Source of the DNA: Bacteroidales bacterium
GTDB taxonomy: Bacteria; Bacteroidota; Bacteroidia; Bacteroidales; F082
Assembly (NCBI GenBank): GCA_023229135.1
Contig: JALNZT010000002.1
Coordinates: 62,001-126,000, forward strand
DNA: 64,000 bases
Direction of reading: 5' to 3'
The notes under the pieces were generated by a model. It saw only the letters and a list, made by a program, of their open reading frames with translations. It did not search any database and was not told where the DNA came from. Each line of letters begins with the position of its first letter. The stretch's first letter is position 1. Below are positions 56,643 through 64,000 of the stretch, one piece after another. Both the position numbers and the translations under genes were made by a program.

Positions 56643-56748
56643 GTCAGGGCGCGACTAAAATAGCGTTGCTGGAAAAGTCGCACCCTGACTAAAGTTTTGC
56701 AGTCAGTGCGCGAGATTTTAGCGTTGCTTCACCGTCGCACCCTGACTT
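56643..56748. repeat. tandem pair of palindromic (REP-like) elements
   Basis: Copy 1 (56643-56691) has arms AGTCAGGGCGCGACT and AGTCGCACCCTGACT, pairing at 14 of 15 positions around about 19 bases. Copy 2 (56702-56748) repeats the same layout with changes (AGTCAGTGCGCGA … TCGCACCCTGACT). Both loops carry TAGCGTTGCT. A partial third arm, AGTCAGGACGC, lies just left near 56622. They fill the divergent gap between dnaX and the deacetylase gene. Confidence 0.8.
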
Positions 56749-56781
56749 GCAGCTACCCTGTTTTGGTGTCGATTTTTCCTT

Positions 56782-56789
56782 TAATTTTG
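56782..56789 (+). promoter_or_regulatory. -7 box for the deacetylase-family gene
   Basis: TAATTTTG fits TAnnTTTG. Transcription would start near 56796, which excludes the upstream in-frame TTG at 56794 as start and supports the ATG at 56818. Confidence 0.45.
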
Positions 56790-56817
56790 CCTTTTGCCGT
56801 TAAAAACGACATCTACT

Positions 56818-58131
56818 ATGGACAAACTACTAATCGGAGTATCTAAAGTTACCAATCGTTTGCGCTATATCTTTGATTTGGTGCTTGTTGAACAGCTTGG
56901 CCTCCCTTATGAATTTACTACCGATCAGCAGCTATTGTCAGCCTTTGAAGGGCCGCGTTTTTTTTACGGCGATCAGCCTATTGAAGGTGTTCCATACCTG
57001 CAAGCTGTAAAGCTTTTATTTGAGCGTGAAATCGTAAGCCAGGAGCTGAAAATATTTCAATTTGAGGACATTAAAGCTATTTTTCCTGTCTTTCACAAGC
57101 AGTCGATAATGACTTTTGATGTGTTTGCCGCCTGTTTTTTTCTAGTCAGCCGCTACGAGGAGTATTTGCCTTACGTTAGCGATAGGCATGGTCGGTTTGA
57201 AGCTGATAGTTCTGTTTTCAGAAAAACAGGAATATTTCAAAAGCCTGTTGTAAACCATTGGATTAAGGCATTTGGCAGACGCTTGCAATACTTTTTTCCT
57301 GCCTTGAAAATTCGTGAAAAAACCTATAGGTTTCAGCTCACTTATGATGTTGATGCCACCTGGGCCTACTTGCATAAAGGTTTGGTGCGAAGTGCCGGAT
57401 CTTACGTAAAAGACTTTTTCAAGGCGGATTTTGGCGAGATAAGACAGCGCACAAAAGTGCTTAGACGCAAGCAAAATGATCCTTTCGATACCTTTGCCTA
57501 TCAGCTTGATATTCAAAAAAAATACAACCTAAGGCCGCTTTATTTTATTCTTTTTGCAAATTATGGCCAATTTGATAAAAATATTTCAGTCCGAAACCGG
57601 CATTTTCAAAATTTCATCAAATACCTGGGCGATTATGCCGAGATAGGTATTCACCCGTCATATGCCTCTTTTGAGGATAAGTCGCTGCTTAAACAAGAAA
57701 TCAAGAGCCTGAGTCGTGTGCTAAATAAGGAAGTGACCAAAAGCCGGCAGCATTTTCTGCGGATGAACCTGCCAGTAACTTATCACAACCTCATCGATAT
57801 GGATATTGAAGACGACTACACGATGGGTTATGCCAGCCAGCCGGGATTTAGAGCGGGCATTGCTGATGATTTTTATTTCTATGATCTTGATCATGATGTG
57901 ATTACAAATTTACGTATCCATCCTTTTACCTTGATGGATGGCACCTTGCGCGATTATATGAAAGTGGGTGCAACAGAAGCTGTTATGCAGGCCGAAGAAC
58001 TCATTAAGTCGGTGAAAGCGGTGGGAGGTACTTTTATTTTGCTGTGGCATAACGAAAGTCTGAGCGAACAAAAACGCTGGGTTGGTTGGCGTACCGCTTT
58101 TGAGTCGATTATAAAAGCTGCTATGCCTTAA
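56818..58131 (+). CDS. polysaccharide deacetylase family protein
   Basis: This 437-residue protein, from the ATG at 56818 (MDKLLIGVSK), pairs an N-terminal domain of about 170 residues found before deacetylases in Bacteroidota with a NodB-like catalytic barrel. TYDVDATW (about 181-188) holds the Asp-Asp of motif 1, AEIGIHPSYAS (about 278-288) supplies the metal-site His, and LRIHPFTLMDG and LLWHNESLS lie near the end. It likely removes acetyl groups from cell-wall or surface sugars. The next gene follows after 12 bases and is FemAB/GNAT-like, so a shared role in envelope polymers is likely (inference). Confidence 0.8.
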   Translation: MDKLLIGVSKVTNRLRYIFDLVLVEQLGLPYEFTTDQQLLSAFEGPRFFYGDQPIEGVPYLQAVKLLFEREIVSQELKIFQFEDIKAIFPVFHKQSIMTFDVFAACFFLVSRYEEYLPYVSDRHGRFEADSSVFRKTGIFQKPVVNHWIKAFGRRLQYFFPALKIREKTYRFQLTYDVDATWAYLHKGLVRSAGSYVKDFFKADFGEIRQRTKVLRRKQNDPFDTFAYQLDIQKKYNLRPLYFILFANYGQFDKNISVRNRHFQNFIKYLGDYAEIGIHPSYASFEDKSLLKQEIKSLSRVLNKEVTKSRQHFLRMNLPVTYHNLIDMDIEDDYTMGYASQPGFRAGIADDFYFYDLDHDVITNLRIHPFTLMDGTLRDYMKVGATEAVMQAEELIKSVKAVGGTFILLWHNESLSEQKRWVGWRTAFESIIKAAMP

Positions 58132-58143
58132 TAAGTTAACACT

Positions 58144-59073
58144 ATGATCAAGTTTTTGAGGCATTCGGAAATCGACAAAATCAAATGGGATACCTGCATA
58201 AAAAATGCCTTTAACGGCAATCTGTATGCCTGGTCGTGGTACTTAGATATCGTTCATCCAGACTGGAATGCCTTAGTAGAAAATGATTATGAACGGGTTT
58301 TTCCGCTTACCGGAAAGCGTAAATATGGCTTAAGCTATTTGTTTCAGCCATTTTTCGCCCAACAGCTTGGCGTTTTTTCGCGCACTATCCTCAACCAGAA
58401 GATCGTATTAGAATTTCTGGACGCTATCCCAAAAAATTATCGCTTCGCAGAAATCAGATTGAATACCCATAACAAGCTCGAAAAAAGCACTTTGGGAGTT
58501 AGCCTGCATAAAAACCACGAGCTGGATCTAATCAATGACTACGAAAAGATTTACAAAAACTACAGCACTAATACCAAAAGAAACCTGAAGAAGGTGGCTC
58601 AGCATAATTTGCAGCTGGCTAAAAATGTGAGACCAGAGGATGTGATTCAGCTCTTTCGTGAAAACAGGGGACGTACTATCAGTCATTGGAATGACTTGGA
58701 ATACAATAGATTAAAGCATTTGGCCTATACAGGGATTTACCGCGGGCAAGCATTTATTTACGGTGTTTACAGCAAGCCAAATGAGTTATGTGCTGGCGCT
58801 ATTTTTATGAGAAGTCACGGAAAACTGGTGTTTTTGTTTTCGGGAGCAAACCAGGAAGCCAAAGAAAACCACGCCCTTAGTTTTTTGATTGATGAAGTAA
58901 TCCGGTCACACAGCCAAAAACAACTTGTTTTTGATTTCGAGGGTTCAGATCAGGATGGTTTAGCGCGTTATTACAGAGGTTTTGGCAGTAAAAAAACCTA
59001 TTATCCAGGTGTAAAAATCAACCGATTGCCCTTTTTAGGTCGTCTTGCCCTGCGTTTAGTAAAAAGAAAATGA
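58144..59073 (+). CDS. FemAB/GNAT-like acyltransferase-fold protein
   Basis: This 309-residue protein looks like a double-GNAT fold of the FemAB/peptidoglycan-bridge type. NLYAWSWYLDIVHPDWNAL lies near the N-terminus, then YSTNTKRNLKKVAQHNLQL (about 138-156), GAIFMRSHGKLVFLFSGA (about 218-235) and the terminal FDFEGSDQDGLARYYRGFGS signature (about 260-279). Such proteins transfer aminoacyl or acyl groups to cell-envelope precursors, but the substrate here is unknown. It is in an operon with the deacetylase-family gene. Confidence 0.7.
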   Translation: MIKFLRHSEIDKIKWDTCIKNAFNGNLYAWSWYLDIVHPDWNALVENDYERVFPLTGKRKYGLSYLFQPFFAQQLGVFSRTILNQKIVLEFLDAIPKNYRFAEIRLNTHNKLEKSTLGVSLHKNHELDLINDYEKIYKNYSTNTKRNLKKVAQHNLQLAKNVRPEDVIQLFRENRGRTISHWNDLEYNRLKHLAYTGIYRGQAFIYGVYSKPNELCAGAIFMRSHGKLVFLFSGANQEAKENHALSFLIDEVIRSHSQKQLVFDFEGSDQDGLARYYRGFGSKKTYYPGVKINRLPFLGRLALRLVKRK

Positions 59074-59113
59074 AATATTTGACTTTGGCTTAGACTTTCT
59101 GCTTCTAATTGGT

Positions 59114-59121
59114 TATTTTTG
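59114..59121 (+). promoter_or_regulatory. -7 box for upp
   Basis: TATTTTTG fits TAnnTTTG and overlaps the in-frame TTG at 59119, so the ATG at 59140 is the better start for upp. Confidence 0.4.
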
Positions 59122-59139
59122 CTCCATAACTTATCAACT

Positions 59140-59796
59140 ATGGCCATCATTCATAATCTTGGAGAAACCAATTCCGTTTTCAATCAATTTGTTGCAGAGC
59201 TTCGCAGCGTTGAAATACAAACAGATCGCATGCGTTTTAGGCGCAACCTGGAGCGGATTGGTGAAATATTTGCTTATGAGATTAGTAAAACTCTTGAATA
59301 TCAACCTGTTGAAGTAACAACCCCACTCGGTGCCGTTCAAATGATGCAAGTGGTTGAACAGCCATTGTTGGCAACCATTTTGCGTGCCGGACTACCCTTA
59401 CATCAGGGCTTGCTCAACTATTTTGATCGGGCCGACAATGCCTTTATCACGGCTTATCGCAAATACCATAAAAATCAAGACTTTACGATTCGTGTTGAGT
59501 ATATTTCAAGTCCGTCAGTAGAAGGCAAAGTGCTGATATTGAACGATCCAATGCTTGCTACTGGCGCTTCTATCGTTAAAACGGTAAAAGGGATGCTTGC
59601 TCATGGAATGCCCAAACATATTCATATCGCTGCCGTGTTGGCCAGCAACGAAGGCCTGGAGTATATAAAACGAAATTTGTCGCTGCACAATATCACCTTG
59701 TGGCTGGGCGGTGTTGACGATGAGCTAACGGCACAGGCTTATATTGTGCCGGGCTTAGGCGATGCAGGTGATCTGGCCTACGGTCAAAAAGACTAA
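59140..59796 (+). CDS. upp: uracil phosphoribosyltransferase
   Basis: This 218-residue enzyme converts uracil and PRPP to UMP for pyrimidine salvage. The PRPP loop LILNDPMLATGASI (about 133-146) and the uracil-binding YIVPGLGDAGDLAYG at the C-terminus are diagnostic. The ATG at 59140 (MAIIHNLGETNS) is chosen over an upstream TTG that overlaps a -7 box. It stands between unrelated genes. Confidence 0.95.
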   Translation: MAIIHNLGETNSVFNQFVAELRSVEIQTDRMRFRRNLERIGEIFAYEISKTLEYQPVEVTTPLGAVQMMQVVEQPLLATILRAGLPLHQGLLNYFDRADNAFITAYRKYHKNQDFTIRVEYISSPSVEGKVLILNDPMLATGASIVKTVKGMLAHGMPKHIHIAAVLASNEGLEYIKRNLSLHNITLWLGGVDDELTAQAYIVPGLGDAGDLAYGQKD

Positions 59797-59826
59797 TCAA
59801 CGAATACTTTTCAAGCGGGTCAACCT

Positions 59827-61068
59827 ATGAACAAATTGATAGCCGAAAACATACGCATCTCGCTTAATTCCATCAGGAGTCATGCGCTGCGTACCGCCTT
59901 AACCATTGCTATTATTGCGTTTGGTATTATGGCTTTGGTAGGAATCCTTACCGCAATCGACAGCATGAAATATTTCCTCGCGGAGAATTTCTCGATGATG
60001 GGTTCTAATACTTTCAATATCCAAAACAGGGGCATGGTGGTGCATATGGGAGGCAATCGCTCGCGGCCTAAAGCCAATAAATTCATCAGCTATCAGGAAG
60101 CAATTTCTTTTAAAGAACGCTTTGATTTGCCTGTTTCAACCAGTATTTCGGTGCGGGGGACGGGGATTGCAACCCTGAAGTTTGAAAATGAAAAAACCAA
60201 TCCAAATATCGCAGTAGTCGGTATTGACGAAAACTATATCTATAACTCGGGTTTTGAAATTGAATTCGGGCGCAATATTACGGCTCGCGAAACCATCGAA
60301 GGGGCGCATGTGGTTATTGTAGGTTCAGCCATCGTGGAAAGTTTGTTTAAGAATAATCAAAATCCTGTAGGTCAGATTATTACTGTTGGTCCAGGGCGCT
60401 ACCGTATTATTGGAGTACTCAAGGAAAAAGGCTCCAGCATGGGCTTTAGCGGCGACCGCGACTGCCTGATTCCACTAAGTAATGTGCGACAGTATTTTTC
60501 TCGCCCAAACATGAATTATGGTATAAGTGTGCGGGTTTCGGAGCCGAAGCAGATGGATGCTGCTGTGGGTCAGGCTACCGGAATTTTTAGAATAATCCGT
60601 GATGATGCTCTCGGGAATCCAGAGAGTTTTAACATTGAAAAAAGTGATAACGTCGCTAATATGTTGCTTAGCCTGACCGGTCAAATCAGACTGGGCGCCA
60701 CCTTTATTGGACTGATTACCTTATTTGGAGCTGCTATCGGCCTGATGAATATCATGTTGGTTTCTGTAACAGAACGTACACGCGAAATCGGTATCCGTAA
60801 GGCAGTTGGTGCAACAAAAAGAACAATCAGAAATCAGTTTTTGATGGAAGCCGTTGTGATTGCTCAGATTGGTGGCCTGGTGGGGATTTTATTTGGTATT
60901 GGAATCGGAAACCTACTTTCCATCGCAATCGGAAGTGTTTTTATCATTCCCTGGATATGGATTTTTATGGCTGTTGTGCTTTGTTTTTTCGTGGCACTAC
61001 TCAGCGGAATTATCCCGGCCCAAAAAGCAGCAGAACTCGATCCAATAGATGCTTTGCGCTACGAATAA
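59827..61068 (+). CDS. MacB/FtsX-type ABC transporter permease
   Basis: This 413-residue protein has an N-terminal membrane helix (about 20-44), a large MacB-type periplasmic domain (about 45-280), and three C-terminal helices of the FtsX core (about 283-405, with ERTREIGIRKAVGATKRTIR between the first two). Such permeases use mechanotransmission for export of peptides or lipoproteins together with a separate ATPase, which is not in this window. The start 30 bases after upp could be co-transcribed. Confidence 0.9.
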   Translation: MNKLIAENIRISLNSIRSHALRTALTIAIIAFGIMALVGILTAIDSMKYFLAENFSMMGSNTFNIQNRGMVVHMGGNRSRPKANKFISYQEAISFKERFDLPVSTSISVRGTGIATLKFENEKTNPNIAVVGIDENYIYNSGFEIEFGRNITARETIEGAHVVIVGSAIVESLFKNNQNPVGQIITVGPGRYRIIGVLKEKGSSMGFSGDRDCLIPLSNVRQYFSRPNMNYGISVRVSEPKQMDAAVGQATGIFRIIRDDALGNPESFNIEKSDNVANMLLSLTGQIRLGATFIGLITLFGAAIGLMNIMLVSVTERTREIGIRKAVGATKRTIRNQFLMEAVVIAQIGGLVGILFGIGIGNLLSIAIGSVFIIPWIWIFMAVVLCFFVALLSGIIPAQKAAELDPIDALRYE

Positions 61069-61303
61069 GCTTTGCTGGCGCGTGGCCAAGTGAGGCCGCG
61101 ACTTATCCTGCGACATCAAACAGTTGCGCCCTAAATTCCAAGTTAACAGACTGTATCCTGCATAAAAGAATCATTCTTTTATCACCAAAAGTTGTATTTA
61201 ATTAAAAATTCCCACTTTTCTTTTGTAGGCTGCGCCTGAAATGCTTTGTTGTTTGCGCTTGTTTTCATATTATTGCAGGTCTTTTTGCTTAAAAACAGAT
61301 TTT

Positions 61304-62686
61304 ATGGCACTCCAAACAAATAATCAGCGTGATAGTTTTACTTCAAAGGCGGGTGTAATAGCAGCCGCAGCCGGATCAGCTATTGGACTCGGTAATATTT
61401 GGCGTTTCCCTTATGTGGCCGGTGAAAATGGCGGAGGAGCTTTCTTGCTGATTTATATTGGGTTTATCGTACTCATTGGCGCGCCTGTGATGCTCTCGGA
61501 ATTTTTAATTGGGCGCAGCACCCAAAGCAATCCGGTGGGTGCTTTCAAAAGACTTGCGCCACGGAGTTATTGGCACTTAACCGGGTTTTTGGGTATTAGT
61601 GCCGCCTTTTTTATCCTGGCTTTTTATACTACAGTATCCGGCTGGACGCTCGAATATTTGTTTCTGGCTTTTAGCGATGGCTTTGCCGGGAAAGACGCAG
61701 CAACCCTGAACACCAATTTTGAACTATTCCGAACAAGTGGTTTGCGCCCTTTGCTTTGGCAGAATATTTTTATGGTGTTTACTGCTTTTATCGTTTTCAA
61801 AGGAATAAAAAATGGCATTGAGAAATACACCAAGATATTGATGCCGCTGCTGCTGTTGATTATTATAATTCTTAGCGTACGAAGCGTAACCTTGCCGGGC
61901 GCTTCCGAAGGTTTACTGTTTTTATTCAAACCCGACTTCTCAAAAATCACCGGAAAAGTTGTTCTCGAAGCTCTGGGGCAGTCTTTCTTTTCGCTCTCTA
62001 TTGGCATGGGAACGCTGATAACTTATGGCTCTTACATTGGTAAAAAAGAAAATCTCGGCCATACCGCCCTTTCAGTATCGGCAGCGGATACTGCTATTGC
62101 CATTTTGGCCGGTGTAGCTATTTTTCCCGCGGTATTTGCCTTCGGTATCGCCCCAGAGTCAGGAGCAGGGCTGGTTTTTATCACACTACCTTTGATTTTT
62201 GATCAGATGGCCGGTGGCTATTTCTTTGCGCTGATATTTTTTGTATTGCTTTCAATTGCAGCACTTACTTCAACAATTTCAGTGCTTGAAGTGGTGGTAG
62301 CTTACCTTTCGGAAGAGTTAAAATTAGGCCGAAAAAAGGCTACAATTCTCGCCGCTTCTTCCGTTGCATTGCTTGGCGTGGCCTGCACTATGAGTCAAGG
62401 ACCCTGGTCAGTATTGGGTATTGGAGACCGTGACTTATTTGATTTGCTTGAGCTGGTATCGGCCAATGTTATGTTGCCGGTAGGCGGCTTGCTAATTGTG
62501 TTGTTTGTTGGCTGGTTTATGCCTAAACCATTGCTATTTGCTGAACTTTCAAACGAAGGAAAGCTCCGCGCTCGTTTTAAGTATACCTATTTGTTTATTA
62601 TTCGATTTATAGCTCCCGTTGCTATTGCCTTTGTTTTTTTGCACGGCCTGGGATTTTTTAGTCTTTTCGGTGGAGGCGATTTGTAA
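61304..62686 (+). CDS. sodium-dependent transporter, NSS family
   Basis: This 460-residue LeuT-fold symporter has the family signature AAAGSAIGLGNIWRFPYVAG in the first helix, followed by NGGGAFLLIYIGF, and about 11-12 membrane helices. It should take up an amino acid or related amine with Na+. I choose the ATG at 61304 (MALQTNNQRD), because the upstream extension to 61241 is Cys/Tyr-rich and unlike the family. The 235-base gap before it holds nothing recognisable. Confidence 0.92.
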   Translation: MALQTNNQRDSFTSKAGVIAAAAGSAIGLGNIWRFPYVAGENGGGAFLLIYIGFIVLIGAPVMLSEFLIGRSTQSNPVGAFKRLAPRSYWHLTGFLGISAAFFILAFYTTVSGWTLEYLFLAFSDGFAGKDAATLNTNFELFRTSGLRPLLWQNIFMVFTAFIVFKGIKNGIEKYTKILMPLLLLIIIILSVRSVTLPGASEGLLFLFKPDFSKITGKVVLEALGQSFFSLSIGMGTLITYGSYIGKKENLGHTALSVSAADTAIAILAGVAIFPAVFAFGIAPESGAGLVFITLPLIFDQMAGGYFFALIFFVLLSIAALTSTISVLEVVVAYLSEELKLGRKKATILAASSVALLGVACTMSQGPWSVLGIGDRDLFDLLELVSANVMLPVGGLLIVLFVGWFMPKPLLFAELSNEGKLRARFKYTYLFIIRFIAPVAIAFVFLHGLGFFSLFGGGDL

Positions 62687-62715
62687 ATATTTAAAAACGC
62701 TAAAACCTTATCGCA

Positions 62716-63651
62716 ATGGGATTTAAAGAACAGTTTGATTTTAGCAGAGGAGAGCAATTGGCTGTTACTGCGCTATTAATCATGCTGCTCTTGTTTATTG
62801 GAATCAGCTTTTTTCCTTTGTCAATTCCTGTCAATCCGGTTTTTAGCGATCACCAACTGGATTCTGTTTTGAGCCTCCACAAAAGTGCACAAGCGCATCA
62901 GGAACAGCATAGGAAAGAACACTTTGATGCTGTAAATCCTGACTATTCAGCTGCTGCTGACAGGCTGAATCCTTTTATATTTAACCCCAATAAACTCCCT
63001 GAATCGGACTGGAAAAAGCTTGGACTGCAGGATAACCAGATTCGCAATATCAAAAACTACGAGCAAAAAGGCGGCCGGTTTTTTAGGAAAGAAGACCTGA
63101 AAAAGATTTATTCCATCACAGCAACAGAGTACGAGATTCTTGAGCCTTTTATAGTGATTCCGATTCACGGCAATGTGCAGCTTGCTAAAGCTGTGATGAA
63201 ATCGGAAAATAAGGTGCGTAAAGCTGTTTCGGCAGAGAAGCGGCAAGCTGTTCGAGATGTAGAACTGAATAGTGCCGATTCGCTGGACTTAATCCAACTG
63301 CCGCAAGTGGGGCCCTGGTTCGCGCATCGCATCCTTAGGTATAGGGAAATTTTGGGAGGCTATATTCATCAAGACCAACTGCTTGAAGTCTATGGCATGG
63401 ATAAAGAAAGGCTCGATAAATTCGTCGATTACCTAACAATAGACACTGCTAATATTGATCCTCTGCGCATTAACTTTGTTGATTTTAAGCAAGTTGTAAG
63501 ACATCCTTATTTTTCTTATGGTCTCACAAAAGCAGTTTTTAACTACCGCGAACGCACAGGAATGATTGCCAATTGGGAAATTTTGCAGCAATTGGTGCCA
63601 AAAGCTGACTCGCTCTCCGTATATTTACCAAAATATTTACAATACAATTAA
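62716..63651 (+). CDS. helix-hairpin-helix (ComEA-like) protein, membrane anchored
   Basis: This 311-residue protein has one N-terminal membrane helix (about 16-37), then helix-hairpin-helix units. The first lies around LPESDWKKLGLQDNQIRNIK (about 94-113), another at VELNSADSLDLIQLPQVGPW (about 181-200, followed by FAHRILRYREILGG, the ComEA pattern), and a third near the end (LRINFVDFKQVVRHPYFSYG). HhH units bind DNA non-specifically, so an extracytoplasmic DNA-binding role is possible. Many Bacteroidota carry such proteins with no proven function. Confidence 0.8.
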   Translation: MGFKEQFDFSRGEQLAVTALLIMLLLFIGISFFPLSIPVNPVFSDHQLDSVLSLHKSAQAHQEQHRKEHFDAVNPDYSAAADRLNPFIFNPNKLPESDWKKLGLQDNQIRNIKNYEQKGGRFFRKEDLKKIYSITATEYEILEPFIVIPIHGNVQLAKAVMKSENKVRKAVSAEKRQAVRDVELNSADSLDLIQLPQVGPWFAHRILRYREILGGYIHQDQLLEVYGMDKERLDKFVDYLTIDTANIDPLRINFVDFKQVVRHPYFSYGLTKAVFNYRERTGMIANWEILQQLVPKADSLSVYLPKYLQYN

Positions 63652-63655
63652 ATTT

Positions 63656-64000
63656 ATGAAAATACAAAATCTGTCCATAATCAGTTTATTCGCTGCCATA
63701 CTGTTGTCATTTACAGCCTGTAGCTCAACCAAAAATACACCTCAAAAAGTCGTGAGCAAAGTAATTGAAGACCACGAAACTGAAGCCTACAACTTTCCCG
63801 AAGGTGTGTATTACACCTATCAATTTGAAGGAGACAGGCCGGCATACGATTTTGATGTAGAGGCACTTATAAAACAGCTTGCCTCTTCCGAAATTCCGGT
63901 AAAAAATATGTGGTACAAAGGCGCATCCTCCTCCTGCACTCCTCCCGGAAGCAGCATGAGCATGAGTGTGGTGGTTGACGCTGTTTTGATTATACAAACC
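63656..64000 (+). CDS. lipoprotein, 3' end cut by window
   Basis: The ATG at 63656 opens 115 codons to the window end. The start MKIQNLSIISLFAAILLSFT is followed by ACSS, a lipobox (TAC) with the lipidated Cys at about residue 22. The rest is unrecognised (HETEAYNFPEGVYYTYQFEG). It lies only a few bases after the HhH gene and may be co-transcribed. Confidence 0.7.
   Translation, partial: MKIQNLSIISLFAAILLSFTACSSTKNTPQKVVSKVIEDHETEAYNFPEGVYYTYQFEGDRPAYDFDVEALIKQLASSEIPVKNMWYKGASSSCTPPGSSMSMSVVVDAVLIIQT

Noticed and set aside
61241..61303. Longer NSS transporter start at 61241
   Set aside because: The extra residues (MLCCLRLFSYYCRS…) do not look like the family N-terminus; MALQTNNQRD directly before the first helix does.

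Overview
The window comes from a member of the Bacteroidota, most likely a Bacteroidales- or Flavobacteriia-like organism. Two secreted proteins carry type IX secretion C-terminal sorting domains, and a third, cut by the window start, ends in the WIEGIGS motif often seen in such proteins. Several gene starts are preceded by the Bacteroidota -7 box TAnnTTTG, and lipoprotein, TolC and RND genes have the usual Bacteroidota style. No close relative can be named from sequence reading alone.

Left flank (1-19,000), ordinary chromosome: a partial secreted protein; a three-gene RND efflux operon (TolC-type outer membrane factor with an extra N-terminal domain, MFP lipoprotein, RND pump); tRNA-Ser(CGA); a PlsC-like acyltransferase; an M16 zinc protease; an ECF sigma / zinc anti-sigma / two Spy-CpxP-like periplasmic proteins cluster; a secreted sialidase-like beta-propeller; and formate-tetrahydrofolate ligase.

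Centre (19,364-50,015), CRISPR island: an AT-rich gene for a predicted DNA-binding protein (alpha-CTD-like, sigma region 4-like and HARE-HTH-like modules) borders the leader-distal end of a very large type I-B array of about 233 identical 30-base repeats (21,129-36,472). The array is read on the minus strand from a leader next to cas2. Further right, all on the minus strand, lie cas2, cas1, cas4, an unrecognised gene with a Cys cluster, a patch of REP/RAYT debris, then cas3, cas5, cas7, cas8b and cas6. Beyond these come a degenerate tRNA-like sequence, a heptanucleotide tandem repeat, an unrecognised helical 468-residue protein and a second cas6. The interference genes (40.4-47.3 kb) look much more AT-rich than the adaptation genes and the second cas6, which suggests that an interference module was swapped in between host-like flanks. 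The spacers contain exact duplicates, near-duplicates sharing one fixed end, overlapping protospacers on the same and on opposite strands, and two spacers that begin in tmRNA or tRNA 3' ends and run into other DNA, as expected for attachment sites of integrating elements.

Right flank (50,016-64,000), ordinary chromosome: a large PKD/T9SS secreted protein, a GNAT acetyltransferase, dnaX, a tandem pair of palindromic elements, a polysaccharide deacetylase-family protein paired with a FemAB/GNAT-like protein, uracil phosphoribosyltransferase, a MacB-type ABC permease, an NSS-family Na+ symporter, a helix-hairpin-helix protein, and a partial lipoprotein cut by the window end.
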